A stretch of DNA of 64,000 nt from Temnothorax longispinosus. Lineage: Eukaryota > Arthropoda > Insecta > Hymenoptera > Formicidae. The stretch covers positions 15,780,600 through 15,844,599 of the forward strand of contig NC_092363.1 in assembly GCF_030848805.1 (NCBI RefSeq), in the 5' to 3' direction. The stretch's first letter is position 1, and each line of letters begins with the position of its first letter. Positions 52,301-64,000 of this stretch are shown here, piece by piece. The notes below the pieces were generated by a model that made no database searches, was not told the origin of the DNA, and worked only from the letters and a program-made list of their open reading frames with translations. The translations under genes and the position numbers were made by a program.

Positions 52301-55300
52301 AATAGCAGTTGTGCGACAGTCGTTTATTACAGAATCTTTAGCTGACATTATATAGAGGATAAGTACTTTTATGAAATTTTTGTTTATATTCTTTATAGCT
52401 TATTGTCGTTTTATATGAAATTTGTTTTAAGCGATTTCGTCAACGAAATGTTTGTATATACGATATTCTGAAAGTAGCTTTCGCCAGCTGAAGACGCACG
52501 GCCTCGTCACGGCTTTTCTACGCTAGAAATTTTCTCATGGTGACTTCCCGGTTCGTTTGCGGAGAAATTTCGCGTTTAATTAAGCTGCTTCGCGTCTCGA
52601 GAAATGCCCAGTTGAGAGAGACGATATGAAGAAGCCAGCAAGGAAACACGTGTCGCACTTATATGAATGCTTCCTCTGTTTTCACACGCCCGTTGCTCTT
52701 CCACTCGCCCCCCGCTATCCTTCGCTTCGTTTCTTCATCTCGCGCAGACACTCGCACCCCTTCTCGCTCTCATTCCGCTTTCTTCCTCGATGTTTTTGCC
52801 TTATCAATATAACGCATGAACAAAAGACGATAAAGTAAAGAAGAAGAAATGGCGATGTCGCGCGCGCGGCAAGCAAGAGAAATCTCTGACCATGTAGATT
52901 AATGGGTGTAGCACTAGAGATAACACGAGACCAAAATAAAGGCGACAAAGTTATAAATTGAAGCAAGATACGATATGATACGAGGTCGGCAGAAACGAAA
53001 CGTTTCTTCTGGTTTTTCATGCCAATGTATTTCCATGTTGATGCATAACGACTCTGTTTGATGTAACTTCTTTCGTTGCCAGTCATTGACATCGAACGAC
53101 TATTTCTCTCGGCTGCCATTGTGCGGCAACGCTTGGAGATTGACAATAGCCTTTGTCATCCGACAAACCAACATGGTAAAGTTTTGTATCCTGTTTGAGA
53201 AATTTCCATCGCGCACATATATCGCCGAGAAATGCGTCTAAAGCCGTACGTGAATGAGGCTTGTCATGTCGAAAATGTCCTACACGCGGTACACGTATCT
53301 CTTTCGAGGTGCGAGGTGCGAATGATCGAAACAGTGAAATTAAATCTGCGAACGAAAGAAAGATTACGCGAAACTTCCGTCTGTTTATTTGTATTGTAGC
53401 AGATTTAAAATCTCGACCGGACCACGCGACGGGTGGTAAAGGCACGTAAAAGACCGCGGCGACTAAAACGGGATGCTACCGAGGGAACGGATCTTCGTGG
53501 TGCAAGGTGTCTCACGAAGAAAGGCCGCAAAGTCATGCCTGCGCGCGCGTCCAAAATGCACACAAAAAGCTTATGGGCGCGGTGCCGCATTGTCCGACAC
53601 ATCGCGAGGGGGATGCAAAGACTGGAGTGAAAGGGAGGAAGGACGGGGAGGAGGAGGGCGAAGAGCGATGTAAAGAGCGAGATAATAATAAATGACTCGC
53701 ACGAAGACGAATGCTTGATTTACATGAGAAGATCGATGGCCTCGAGGAAGGGGATGCGTGTTCCGTGTGCTCTTGGCCAGTTCGCGTCGCTAACCCCCCA
53801 CCCTCCCTTTGAATTATTTATTTTCGCAGGGCAAAACTCGCCGCTTGTCGCAGGGTTCGATGCATCGTCGATGCATTTCGGCGAAATATCTCGCGGTATG
53901 ACTACCTCGTTTTGGAAGCGTACTCGAGTGGAGCACCGGGAAAAAATTGGATTCTCGAAGAAGGATGTTTTGGAAAAGTAGTTTGTTGAAACAACGGAAT
54001 AACGCGGTTACGAGCTTCATGCCCGTTCTAGACTGGAAAATGAGCCGACTCTCGGCTCATCCGCCTTCTATAGTGTACGTGACATTAACTATACATAAAC
54101 TATAGATTTTTACCCGTCTACACCACTCACTCGGATGAGCCGAGAGTCGGCTCATCCTCCAGTCTAGAACGGGCATCAGCGATCACGGCTGGGACTAATT
54201 GAATACGACTGGAACGAAATCGCGAAGGACTTGTGGCTGGGGAGACGACAAAAATTGTTCCACATCGCAAAACCGACGAACAACACGACGACCTCCCAGA
54301 ATTTCAACGTGACGCGAACATATGCGGTTGCGAATACGCTACTGAAAAAAAAGCGCTCCCTCCTACGCGCCGCTAACGGGTTTGCCTTGTAATTACTGTT
54401 AACGAACCGTTTGTTACGCCAGACGAGACAATGCGAGCCACTTCTGCATGTTTGCGGCATTCATATACACTCGCGATTTATGACATTCTGTCGCAAAATT
54501 ATTGGTTTAATTCTGACAGGAGAAAAAAAATGATTCAAGGATAGATATCACGTGAAACAGTTATTAAATCATATAATCAAATTAATTTTGCATATAGCTT
54601 ATATGAATACATTTATAAAATAACCAAAATTCTTGATATTATTGTCAAATTAAATAATACATTTTTAATAAGAGCGGAATCCAATTCTGAATATGTTACG
54701 TAACAACTCCAGACTTGGTTCTGTTATGATTGAACATTTGTATACTCTCTGATGTAACGAAAAGTGCGTTTCGCATCGGTCACGCGATCGCAAATTCTGA
54801 AAACACAGTATTTACACGGAGGCGCCCGTGCCGTGAATCAATCGTGACAGAGTAAACTTCGCCGGTCGCCATGTGGCGGGCATCCGACTGGAAAGCGTTC
54901 GCAGGCAGGTGCATTTGGCAAGGCGAGTGAGTGTTCTACGCCAGTGGCCGCGCACTGACTGACATACCACACTCCGCTGGCGATGCTCGGCACCGTCGCA
55001 ACTCGCAACAGTTACACGAGGCCATACGCGAATTCCGGTAGCACGGAGCGGCGCGGTAACGGTGACCGTTTTTCCGCCGTAGTTTCTGACTACGCCACGG
55101 TTGTGAGTTTGCACGGCAGCGAACATGCCGCGGCACTATCACCGCGCCGTTCATTTCCCGGTCTTTCGTTCGCGAGACCGGAAGCCGCGCGACAAGCCGC
55201 CCTGGTCCACCGCTGGCTCCGCTTCGGACGATGCTCTGCACATTACGGGTTGGTCACTTTCACGTCGCGTTTCACTTCACGCCGCATCGCGAACATACAC

Positions 55301-58300
55301 TTTTTCCGCCGGGGTGGTCTGGGGGTGGATGCATGACACATTCGTCACCGCAAGAGTTTTATCCCGTATAAGTTACTACGAAACTATACTAGAACTCCAA
55401 ATTACGTTACATTGAGAAATAAATATATAATAAAAAATTTACAACTATAATAAGAGATTAATTTATTTCTTTAATGTAGTATTATAATAGATTGTGAAAA
55501 TAGTTTTAATAAAATCTCAGGTTAATAGCATTAAAACATGAAAATTTTAGTCTCGATAAAAATACCACACACGTCATATTTGACTCAAGTGGAAAACGTG
55601 ATCACTCTCGCGTCAGAGGCATAATCTTATTTCGTAATATTTCCTCCTTTATGCGGTTGCAAATCTCATTATGCGGGGCTTACAGAGAAAGCGCATTGCC
55701 GACCTTCTCCGGGGTTTTTTTCCGCTCATCACTAGCAGCCATGAAATTCTAATTTTCGTCCTTGCAACGCGCGCGGGAAAGGGTAAAAGGGCGAAGGGAG
55801 GCCAGGCTGCGTGGAAAATCGAGGACATTCACCGGAATTCGAAGGTTTGAACCTCACGAATAAATAATTCATGGTGCTTCCGAAGACGCGGCGCAACCGG
55901 CCCGCGAAGAAAGAAAAAAAGGCGGGGTCCTGTTTGGTCGTGATGACATGCCAGGACTGACAGGAGGCAGAGGAGCGTGAAGGAATGAGGTGAAAAATGA
56001 ATAACTGTTGAACAGGATCTCCTGTGTTGACCGAGCGCAACGGAAAAAAGTGGTTGCGGCAAAAAGAAAGTGCGGAAGAGATGTTTAGAACCTTGCATTT
56101 CCCTCGGAACCATTTCACCATTGATCCTATCCACCATAGGATTATCGTAGGATTCTCCTGCCTCGATATAGCCGGCTTTGCAGTTTTTGTCAGTCGTAGT
56201 TTTTATCGGTGTATCCTTGCACGTCCCTTCCAAGCTTTTTGTTGCGAAAATTAGTGTAACCGATGATTAATCGGTTGATTCAAAATTTAATGATTCGAAA
56301 AGTTCACCCGGTAGATATTCGGTAGACGGATGGGACAGACATTCCGGGTCCTATCTTAGAATCTAAAAGAACAAACGGCTTCCTGAGTTTTACGCGACGT
56401 GGGCTAACCGCAAGGGGCGGAATGAGACATGCAGCGACGTGCATTAAGTTGCTACCGCGCAACCGTGCATGGTGTCCTCCATTCTTGTACGTATTCATAG
56501 GATGCCGTATCGACACTTTTCGGCATGGTAATTGCCGATGCTACTGCACTCACGTAGAAAGAAAAAATATGGAATTTATATGCATATGTGCACATTTAAT
56601 AAATGAATATCTAGTCAAAAAGTATTTTCATATGATCCGAATAATCAAACTCTATAACAATTTTTCATAACTGCACATATCATAATTTTTTATATTTTTT
56701 ATTTATATAGTAGCTCATTTTAATAATTAATTTTTTGACATTAGTAATAGACAAATATCATTCTCCTGATCATGGTAATGCCAGGGTTAATCCTTGCGCG
56801 AAAGGTAGTTATGCATACAGGTAGTCACATATCTTTTTCTTCAATGTTCATTCTTCAGTGTTTGCACAGGAACGGAACGTTGCTTTTTCACAGAAAGAGA
56901 GAGTTGCGATACAATACGACGCGTCATTGTTCTTCTGCAATTGCATGGCAGAGTGTCGCCCGACTTTCCTTTTTTCCTGCTCGTAACGCCAAGATAAGGA
57001 GTTTTGCACGCCTGAGAAATGCGACACAGTTCCAGATTAATTTCGTCTACTTGCTCCTTCCACATATTCCCATAAACTACATTAAAATATACCTGTGTAT
57101 ATTTCACTGGGTATACTTCTGAGAAACCGTAATTCTTGTCACTATATTTTATAGCACATTGATAATAAATAAATGTAGGAGAAATTGTAGAACGACATAT
57201 ATCTCGTTATACATCAGCGAAGAAATTAAAACGGCGGCTTTAAATTTAACGCATAGACTTTCGCAGTACGTTCCAAGTAATAGCCCGATACGTTTGTCCG
57301 AGAAGCTTTCAGAACGGCAGGATGCGGGTTTAGAAACGACCACTTTATTTATGGATCATTCACACATTATGAGCGCGACACGCTCACTTTCTGGAGCTTA
57401 ATGGACCGTGAGAGCGGACATCGCTATCTTCTTTCGGAGAGTCTTCGACTCTCGAAGGGTTTTCACAGCTCGGCGTTTCCCGCTCGAGAGCTTCCTGAGA
57501 ATGTACTTTTTCGACCAGAAAACTAAGGTTCGTGGAGAGAAAACTTCAACATATGCTCCGGCATTGTAAGCTGCGGAAACATCTGTTGTTTGTTGTGTTC
57601 TTCAAAAATTCGTATATTATAAATTTCTTGAGCAACCGTCGAATTAACGACGTGAAATTTAACTTTCGAAACCTCGCTCGATCACCAAGCCTCGCCCGAG
57701 TTTTCGTTTAGAAACTTTATGACCTCTTCCGCAATTAGAGCAAATTAACATTTTCAAATGATATAATTGTTGGCGCAATCGATGCGCTTGGCTGCTTTAA
57801 TTTAAAAAAAATTTAAGCACTTCGCGAGATTTACTGATGAGTCAGTATACTTCGTAACGCGTTCGTGGAAAAATCTCACGCGTAGAGAGCTTTGTCGGCA
57901 TAGACAAATGGAATGACCATGAATTTATGGTGACTCACTATGACTGGCGTGAAAATCATTACACGGTTAGAGAAGATCATCATTTGTAACATCCGTACAA
58001 TCCGCGAAACCATAGGCATAATTTGCCTTCACTCATCTTTGCTTCATAGTCTGTTAATGATCTCGGATTAAAGAAAAGTCGATTACTAAAAGTGGAGACT
58101 CTGATAAAAAAAATTGTAATAAAAAATAAAGTGTGATCTGTAATAGTATCATACATTTTTTTATCTTATTTTAAATCGCGAGAATTATTCACATAATTTT
58201 CGTAAAAGTGATTCTAGTATCTGATGTCGTGTGATCGATACGAAACATTACAAGATTAATTTAAAATTCGTTCCACTTGATTCTTAATTCCACTGGTTTA

Positions 58301-61300
58301 TTGATGGAAACAGAAAATGAGAGAATATAATGTGTCCCGCCAGTTCTATCACTCTGCAAATTTTAGCAATTGCGATGTTATTAAACATCATCAAATCATT
58401 TTACTGACGGGATAATTTGCATTCTTGATGCAAATTTCATCCCGTGAAAACAGCGGAGCTTTCACTCTAATGATGCACCGCGAGATTTTTACTCACCATC
58501 CGAGAAATATGGGACTCATAAATGTAACGCTGATTCCTATTATAGCTATCCAAAAGCAGCACAATACACAATTCTGTTTGCTTTTATGAATTATCGCGTA
58601 TCACGAGATACATCGCGCGAATATTGCACAAATTCGCGAGTAGGTACTTTAAGCTGAATGCTCAACAATACTAATCCTTAATTTTTCAATATTTATTGTT
58701 AATCTCGATTTTCAACGCGCATTACTTGGCGCTATTACGAAGAATTAGTTGCACTTATGGCAATCCTTGAGACTAATTTTCTATTAGAATTAGACTCTCC
58801 ATTGTTGTCTGTCGTAATAATGGCGACAACGTAAGAAAGCGAAACGAGTAGGATTACCTAACATTGGAGAACAAAGAGTTAATCGACGAGATTGTTTGAG
58901 CGAGTCATTATCGAAAAGAAATATTTCCGGACAAAGGGCGTGTCATAGGTCGTTCTTTTATATTCACGTCCACCGGCATCCACCTACGCAAAGAAGAAAT
59001 ACAGGTAAAATACCCTAAGGCATATAGCATAAACGCCGATTCTTACTATCAACCAGAGGAATTCTAAGCATTCAGTCAATCGTATCCTAATGTGTCCTTT
59101 TCTAGCGTTCGTAAATGTCTTAAAAATTATGGTTGTGATAACTTTTGAAAAATGAGACATTTAATGGATCTCATTTTTCAAAGACATTTAAGAGCGACGA
59201 AACGTCAAACGGTCATTAAATTCCTTGGTGGATTTAATCCATAGCATCGAATATAATGACAATTAATCAGTAATTGCAGAAATTACAAAGTCTTTTTACA
59301 AGGTCTGAAATGGATTATTGGGAGAAAATTTTTATCTCCGTAATTTAATATTGCCGATGGGAGTGGAATAGTATTTTCATTCACAAATGAAGATTGCAAA
59401 TTGCCGCCCGCGCCATTCCGACGGCAAACGACTTCAGATTGTCTCGCAGACGTTGTAAGATTAGACGAGGGCGACGACGGGTATTTATCCACCGCAGGAA
59501 GGAGTCGCGGCAGGATCTATTTCCATCCCGGGCTCTGGCGAAAATAGTCGCCTGAGTGTCACGTTGAGAAACGTAGGCGTGTTTGACGTTGTTTTCGGTC
59601 GATAGTCGTTCAGTCTGAATCAAGATGAGTGAGAAATAACCACAGGGTGCCGATGATACTATACGTGGGCTTATCGCCCACGTCTTTCGATCAAATGACG
59701 TCAATCTCTCGATTCGTTGCCCTTATCCTAGTCCTCTCCCCCGCAAATTCTCTCTTCTTTTTTTACACTAAAGTGGAAGATGAGCTTACGTCGTAAATCA
59801 CGAATTTAACGAGCGTTCGTGACGTACACCTTTTACGGAGCGGTCTTTCGGGCGCGAACCGAATGACGAAACACTCATTGGTTTGGCACGAAATGACGTC
59901 GGGGATCGATTACGTCGAGCGCTATCGGCTAATTCGGGATAAAGCGAAATCGGGAGGCGGGAAATTCTGGAAATCGGTTTTGCGACGTTCGCGTTCCACG
60001 AAAGGCTGCAACAACGCGCGGTTTCACCCGTGATGAAATATTCATTAGACTGATAAACGCGATCGCGCCATTGACGAGATATACGGTAGCTTTTACCTTT
60101 TCGATTGCACTTATACTTTATACTATCGTAACGCAGATACTGATTGTTCGCAATGCAAAGTTTCTTCCGTCACTCGTTACGGACATTCGCGATAAATGCG
60201 TGAATCATCGATTCTCCTCTGACTTAATCTTGAAATTGCGGCTCGAATATTAATAGCGCCACTACCATTTACGGCATGTGCTGTATTTGAACGCGACGAA
60301 ACTGAAAGTTTATCGTCGGGGAATTTCTAAGCGGAATTGAGATTTAATCACTGTGAATGAATTAATTCTCAATTGTTATAGAATAGCGAATTAATCTATT
60401 TATATGCGTTATTGAAATTTTTGTTATTGGGTTTCAGGCGAGTTGTATGTGGAACATTATGGCGAAAGAAGAATGGTTTCCATCAGAATGGGCTGGATAT
60501 GGGTCGAAGGTAATCCTGGGACGAAGTTACCATTGCGAGCGTTGAATCTTCGTCAAGCACCAGCCAGCCTCTGTCAACCACATACGTTCGCTCTAGGTTT
60601 TACCTTGAGCGATTCACAGGGTCATTCGCTCGTCACCTTTTGGGTAATTATTGTCGCTAATTAAACATTTTCGCAATTTTTTATAGATTGATAAACATTA
60701 ATTTGCCGATTTTGTCACAAATTCCACAATTTTGTAAGAAAAATCGATTTGTAGTCGATCGAAAAGGAATTCTCCGATTACTCTTGAACCCTGACCATCG
60801 CAACGGCGTGTTTCGAGGGCTAGAGAGGCTTTCGTGAGAGCCGAAAGCGTTCGCGCGATTTGGCATAGTTCCACAAGACAGAATCGGCCGTTCTTGGCCG
60901 GCGACGCCGGCGTTCCTCGCCGGTCGGCGGCAACTATAAGGCAAAGGCACGAGAGAAGCGTGGACGAAGACAAGACGGGAGAGGCCGAGGGAGGAATAAT
61001 ATGCCGCACCACGCAATGTAATTGCATGTAAATGGCCTTTATCTCCGGCACGATCCGTTTCCTCAGCCGTAAACACTTTCACGTGCGCCGGGCGAGCCAC
61101 GCGGGCTCCCGTTTCGCTGAACGCTGCAACTTCTAATTATACGGACCCGCCAGCGTCGCCATTCGATTTCTAACGCGTTATACAATTCCTGTAAGCTAAG
61201 CGAACGGCGAGCGAATGTATTTTCAGTCCGTGCGAATCTACCGCGAGTCAGGCTCCGATCTCCGATCTCCCTAAGAAAATCACCCAAAATTCAAATCCGC

Positions 61301-64000
61301 GTGCAGATTTCTCCTCGCTTTGCATAGAAGCCGTCGTCGGTCTCCAGCCGCTTTCAGATCGCACCAAGAGTCCTCGAAACTCGTTTTACGAGTTTCGCCC
61401 TGGTGTAGCATCAGATTTTCACCTTGCTTTTTTCTCTTTACTCGCAAAATAATCCAATTAGAGCTCACTTAGCGCACGGCGATCTCCCTAAGCCGCGATG
61501 AGACGCGCGCTCGCTCGACTAACCTTGACGAAAACGCTTCGGCACACGAATGTAAGATAAAGCATGCTCTCGAAACGCTAACTTAAACAACATGGGATAT
61601 ATGAGGTATCCTTGCCAAGGCCGCGGATGTCCAGGTGGCGGAGGAGGAACGACGGCTCGTGAATCTCGTGATGTAACACACTCGCCCGTTCGTCGAATCG
61701 CGAGATCTTAATAAGGCCAGTAGGCAAGGTCAACACCCGCTTACCGATCCGCTTGCCGTGATAAATGCGTGGGAGATTGTTGCACCGCTCTCCCATGACC
61801 CGCCATTGTCAAGGAATCCCACCACGTCGCGCGTGCTCTCGTAGCCGAGGAGAGTTCCTTCGCTTCCTTGGGCTCGTTCCAAGGACGCTATCTTGCCAGC
61901 GCATGGCCAGTCAATCGGACGAATCCTTCGACATTCCGTAATAGGACGTTCCGCGTTTTCATGCTGAGTCGACTTAACGATGCTAATTGAAGCAATTGCG
62001 GCAACCACGCGAACCTCATTGATGATCGCGAGCCGCGATTAGCATCGCGGATCGATGAGCACCGTTGCCTAGGAATACAAGTGTGTAGCCGAGCTCTCGT
62101 GCCATTTTATCACGATATTTCTCTCGTCGTTTATTCATAGTTCGACGCTGCGTCATGGTTTCCGATCGAAAGCGGGTTTTCCATGTTGTTCTCGAGATAG
62201 ACAACGAACGGACAAACCTGTCGGCGAGCTTTTTTCCAGACAAGCCTGATATCGGCCAGTGTCGTTGAACGCGTGTGCGCGCCACTCGACGCACGAAGGT
62301 CGCCTTGCCAGGCTAGGCGACAGAGAGATTTGTTTCCATCGAGGATGGTAATGATCGACACGCCGCCGGTGGTTAACGAGCAAATTCCACGTTGTCGGAG
62401 TCCGTCGTTCGCGCATTCGAGCGAACCGGCGACTTTCGAATCGCCAGCCAGCGAAATCGTGTGTCACGGTCGATCCTGCGGGTAGACAGACCCGTTCGAC
62501 TACTCCATGCAGCATCCAGATACTTACCGTACGAGAATATGAATTCCGAATATGCATAACCGTCGGCAATGTTGCTGACGGTGATCTTGCATTCTCGCCT
62601 ATATGTTAAACCACTATATCTATTTGTATAAAAACTTCGATATCGTCTTCGCAATCGTCTATCAAATTTAATTTCATTTAATCGTCTTGATTTGTCGCCA
62701 TATTCATATCTCTGTGGAAAGCCTAGACTTTCCTTATAAAAGTTATATATTTTTTTATGCATCACGCCTGTATGTCTACATAATCAATAGATAATGCGAA
62801 AATCATTTATATTAAATTTTTTTTTTAAATTAGAACACTAAAAGCGAACGTATTTTTTGAACTACATATTAAAAAAAAATTTTTTTTAATTATTAATGTT
62901 TTAGAAACATACGCTATCTGATAAGTTATTAATAAATATTTTAATGTAGCGTGTGAATCTTTTATCTGTTTAGGCGGACACGGAACCAATCTATTGGTCT
63001 TGGGTCAGAGCGATCGCGGCCGAACTAGTCCGGCAAACGCCGTTTCGCGCTCAACGATGCTTGAACTTCCTGGAGATATTGACCATTTGTCCGAGAGGTC
63101 CGGTTCCGTTGCCGGATAGCCCGACGGAAACGAGGAGGCGATCTCGCAGCGAATTACGTTGCTGGCCGAGCGACTCGCCGACGGAAAAGACGGCAATGTG
63201 CACGACGACGATTCTCGACGATTCTAGGAGAAGGGCAAGGAGCGAGTTGCGCGGTTGGTCCAGCAGTAACTCGAGCGACGAGGACCTCTTGGGAGAATTT
63301 CGAAGCATACCCACTGTGATAAGCAACAAGGACCAACCGGTCAGCAGAGCGTGGGGTTGTAGCGAAAGCAGCGAGGGTAGCGACGACAGTCTCCCTTGGG
63401 GTGGAGTATGCCGGTCGAGCGTCGACTCAGTGGACTCCCGCAGCGTTCCTTTACCGGAACCAGAAACAAGGGAACAGAGGATACAGAGGTACAAAGAGGC
63501 GCGCAGACGCGAAAACGAAGCGAGAAGTCGACGAGTTCTTGAAGAGGACGCGAGACGAAAAGCGAGAGCCGAAGAGAATAACAACAACTTACCGAAGATC
63601 TATGGTAGAACCAGAAGCAGAATCTGTTCCGCCAACGACAACGATGTTGTTGTTGATATTCATCCGACTCGCTCGCCTAAAAAGGAACTTATTACATCGA
63701 TCGACACGCGAAGGCAAAACGAAAATTCGATTATCGATCGACTACCTCCACTGAGGCCGAACGAGTCGGCCACAGTGAGATTCACCGAGGAAAATCATCG
63801 GAACGAGGACGACAAACGAAACAATAATAGTCCGAGAAGTGGAAGCAACAGTCCCGGAATATTCAGGTTGGATATCAACGAAAGGAGAAGTCGAACCAGG
63901 GAAAGGAGAATCTTTCGTGACAAGGGGCAGCTGTTGCAGACCCAGCAATTTACCGGTACCACCATCGCTAACGTAGAAACTCTTCGGGAGCGAAAAGAGC
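38820..64000 (+). CDS. PH-domain protein, N-terminal part (possible supervillin-like protein; 3' end off the right edge)
   Basis: Exons 38820-38925, 60438-60643 and 62974 to the window end join in phase with good sites (AAAG|GTGAGT, TTTCAG|GC, TTTTGG|GTAATT, TTTAG|GCGGAC). The start is the first of three ATGs at 38820; an in-frame TGA at 38793 rules out an earlier one. Residues about 36-130 look like a PH domain, with strands such as GELYVEHYGERRMVSIRMGW and a final helix around YWSWVRAIAAELVRQ carrying the usual Trp. After it come about 310 residues rich in Ser, Arg and Glu, with a charged helix REQRIQRYKEARRRENEARS. That helix resembles the ERIARYKAERRR-type motif of supervillin, an actin- and myosin-binding membrane cytoskeleton protein. 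The gelsolin-like part needed to prove this lies outside the window. The gene structure is firm, the family name tentative. Confidence 0.78.
40300..40753. repeat. Tandem duplication, 228-bp unit, two copies
   Basis: Copy 1 is 40300-40527 and copy 2 is 40528-40753. They differ by a two-base deletion (CTATAGTG against CTAGTG) and very few substitutions, so the duplication is recent or kept uniform. No coding frame runs through it. Confidence 0.97.
43869..43919. repeat. Two 21-bp direct repeats, 30-bp spacing
   Basis: CGTCATCTTGACGATCTCTCT at 43869-43889 and again at 43899-43919. Each copy contains an inner inverted pair CGTCA/TGACG separated by three bases, so it may be a paired protein-binding site. 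Confidence 0.85.
45175..45194. promoter_or_regulatory. Perfect 20-bp palindrome
   Basis: ATTCTCGCGA followed by its exact reverse complement TCGCGAGAAT. It contains TCTCGCGA on both strands. A dimeric factor site is possible. It lies in a CG-rich part of the long intron. Confidence 0.5.
49290..49324. repeat. (GA)n-(G)n compound microsatellite
   Basis: About ten GA units run directly into thirteen or more G bases, the same arrangement as at 15750-15795. Confidence 0.95.
54019..54176. repeat. Inverted-repeat element with 45-bp arms
   Basis: Arms 54019-54063 and 54132-54176 are reverse complements at about 43 of 45 positions, starting ATGCCCGTTCTAGACTGG. Each arm holds its own palindrome (GATGAGCCGA, then TCGGCTCATC). 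The 68-base AT-rich centre has no coding capacity. It looks like a small non-autonomous DNA element or an extruding hairpin. No clear target-site duplication flanks it. Confidence 0.9.
58407..58445. repeat. 39-bp hairpin
   Basis: ACGGGATAATTTGCAT and ATGCAAATTTCATCCCGT pair around a four- to five-base loop with one or two bulged bases. Function unknown. Confidence 0.6.
59112..59191. repeat. Two-part hairpin
   Basis: CTTTTGAAAAATGAGA (59142-59157) pairs with TCTCATTTTTCAAAG (59169-59183). An outer pair TAAATGTCTT/AAGACATTTA surrounds it, with a 20-base insertion on the left side only. An old foldback that gained an insertion would look like this. Confidence 0.55.
59700..60020. promoter_or_regulatory. 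CG-rich patch before PH-gene exon 2, possible alternative promoter
   Basis: Contains ATTGG (an inverted CCAAT) at about 59877-59881 and ATGACGTCG, one base from a CRE, at about 59892. It lies 400-700 bases before the second coding exon. An alternative first exon is possible but not shown. Confidence 0.25.
60644..62973. other. Second intron of the PH-domain gene
   Basis: 2.3 kb intron, CG-rich in the middle (60.8-62.5 kb) and AT-rich before the acceptor. Minus-strand frames here have no recognised domain. No nested gene is supported. Confidence 0.6.

Larger units (their letters stand above)
38926..60437. other. First intron of the PH-domain gene (21.5 kb)
   Basis: No nested gene could be supported on either strand. 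The many open frames of 60-170 codons lack known motifs and follow the CG-rich composition of parts of the intron (41-43, 44.9-45.5, 47-50, 52.6-55.3 kb). It contains a 228-bp tandem duplication, an inverted-repeat element, microsatellites, a 20-bp palindrome and several hairpins, listed separately. Long CG-rich first introns often carry enhancers or alternative first exons. Confidence 0.6.

Noticed and set aside
62153..62569. 138-codon minus-strand frame in the second intron of the PH gene
   Set aside because: No known domain and no splice partners. The CG-rich intron gives long frames on both strands.
63051..63587. 178-codon minus-strand frame
   Set aside because: It is the antisense shadow of the third coding exon of the PH-domain gene, whose frame is open and in phase with the exons before it.

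Overview
The window looks like a piece of an insect nuclear genome, most likely a hymenopteran such as an ant or bee. This is an inference from three things: genes split by GT-AG introns, AT-rich non-coding DNA with no CpG depletion (many CG-rich patches), and proteins that read like arthropod families. There is no operon structure, no bacterial ribosome-site logic, no CRISPR array and no rRNA. I found no convincing tRNA. Most long open frames in the window are chance frames in introns or intergenic DNA. The real coding sequence is a set of short exons that I joined by splice signals and reading phase.

Five protein-coding genes can be supported. (1) Positions 1-1611, minus strand: the middle of a secreted or membrane-bound alkaline phosphatase. 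Five exons are visible; the 3' end lies off the left edge and the signal-peptide exon is not settled. (2) Positions 7248-11163, minus strand: a complete eight-exon RING-finger protein of about 387 residues with a Ser/Gly-rich middle and a long Lys/Glu/Arg helical tail. (3) Positions 14157-16600, plus strand: a pancreatic-lipase-family enzyme with the full Ser-Asp-His triad in five exons; only the first (signal peptide) exon is missing. Genes 2 and 3 are divergent, and the roughly 3 kb between them holds a CG-rich patch with three CCAAT boxes. (4) Positions 22490-24393, minus strand: a small single-pass membrane protein of about 159 residues that I do not recognise. A likely 5' UTR exon lies near 28.5 kb, with a CG-rich, CRE-containing promoter candidate at 28.5-30.4 kb. 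(5) From 38820 to beyond the right edge, plus strand: the N-terminal part of a large PH-domain protein with a charged Arg/Ser-rich region, perhaps the insect supervillin N-terminus. It has a short first coding exon, a 21.5 kb first intron, and two further exons.

The remaining sequence is intergenic or intronic. It contains simple repeats, a recent 228-bp tandem duplication (40300-40753), two strong inverted-repeat elements (21049-21176 and 54019-54176), several smaller hairpins and CG-rich putative regulatory patches. The five genes do not form a functional cluster. They are ordinary neighbours: a phosphatase, a ubiquitin-ligase-like protein, a lipase, an unknown membrane protein and a cytoskeletal or signalling PH protein. 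I see no clear case for a wholly new system. The most unusual items are the two foldback elements, the unrecognised membrane protein, and the weak first splice donor of the RING gene.
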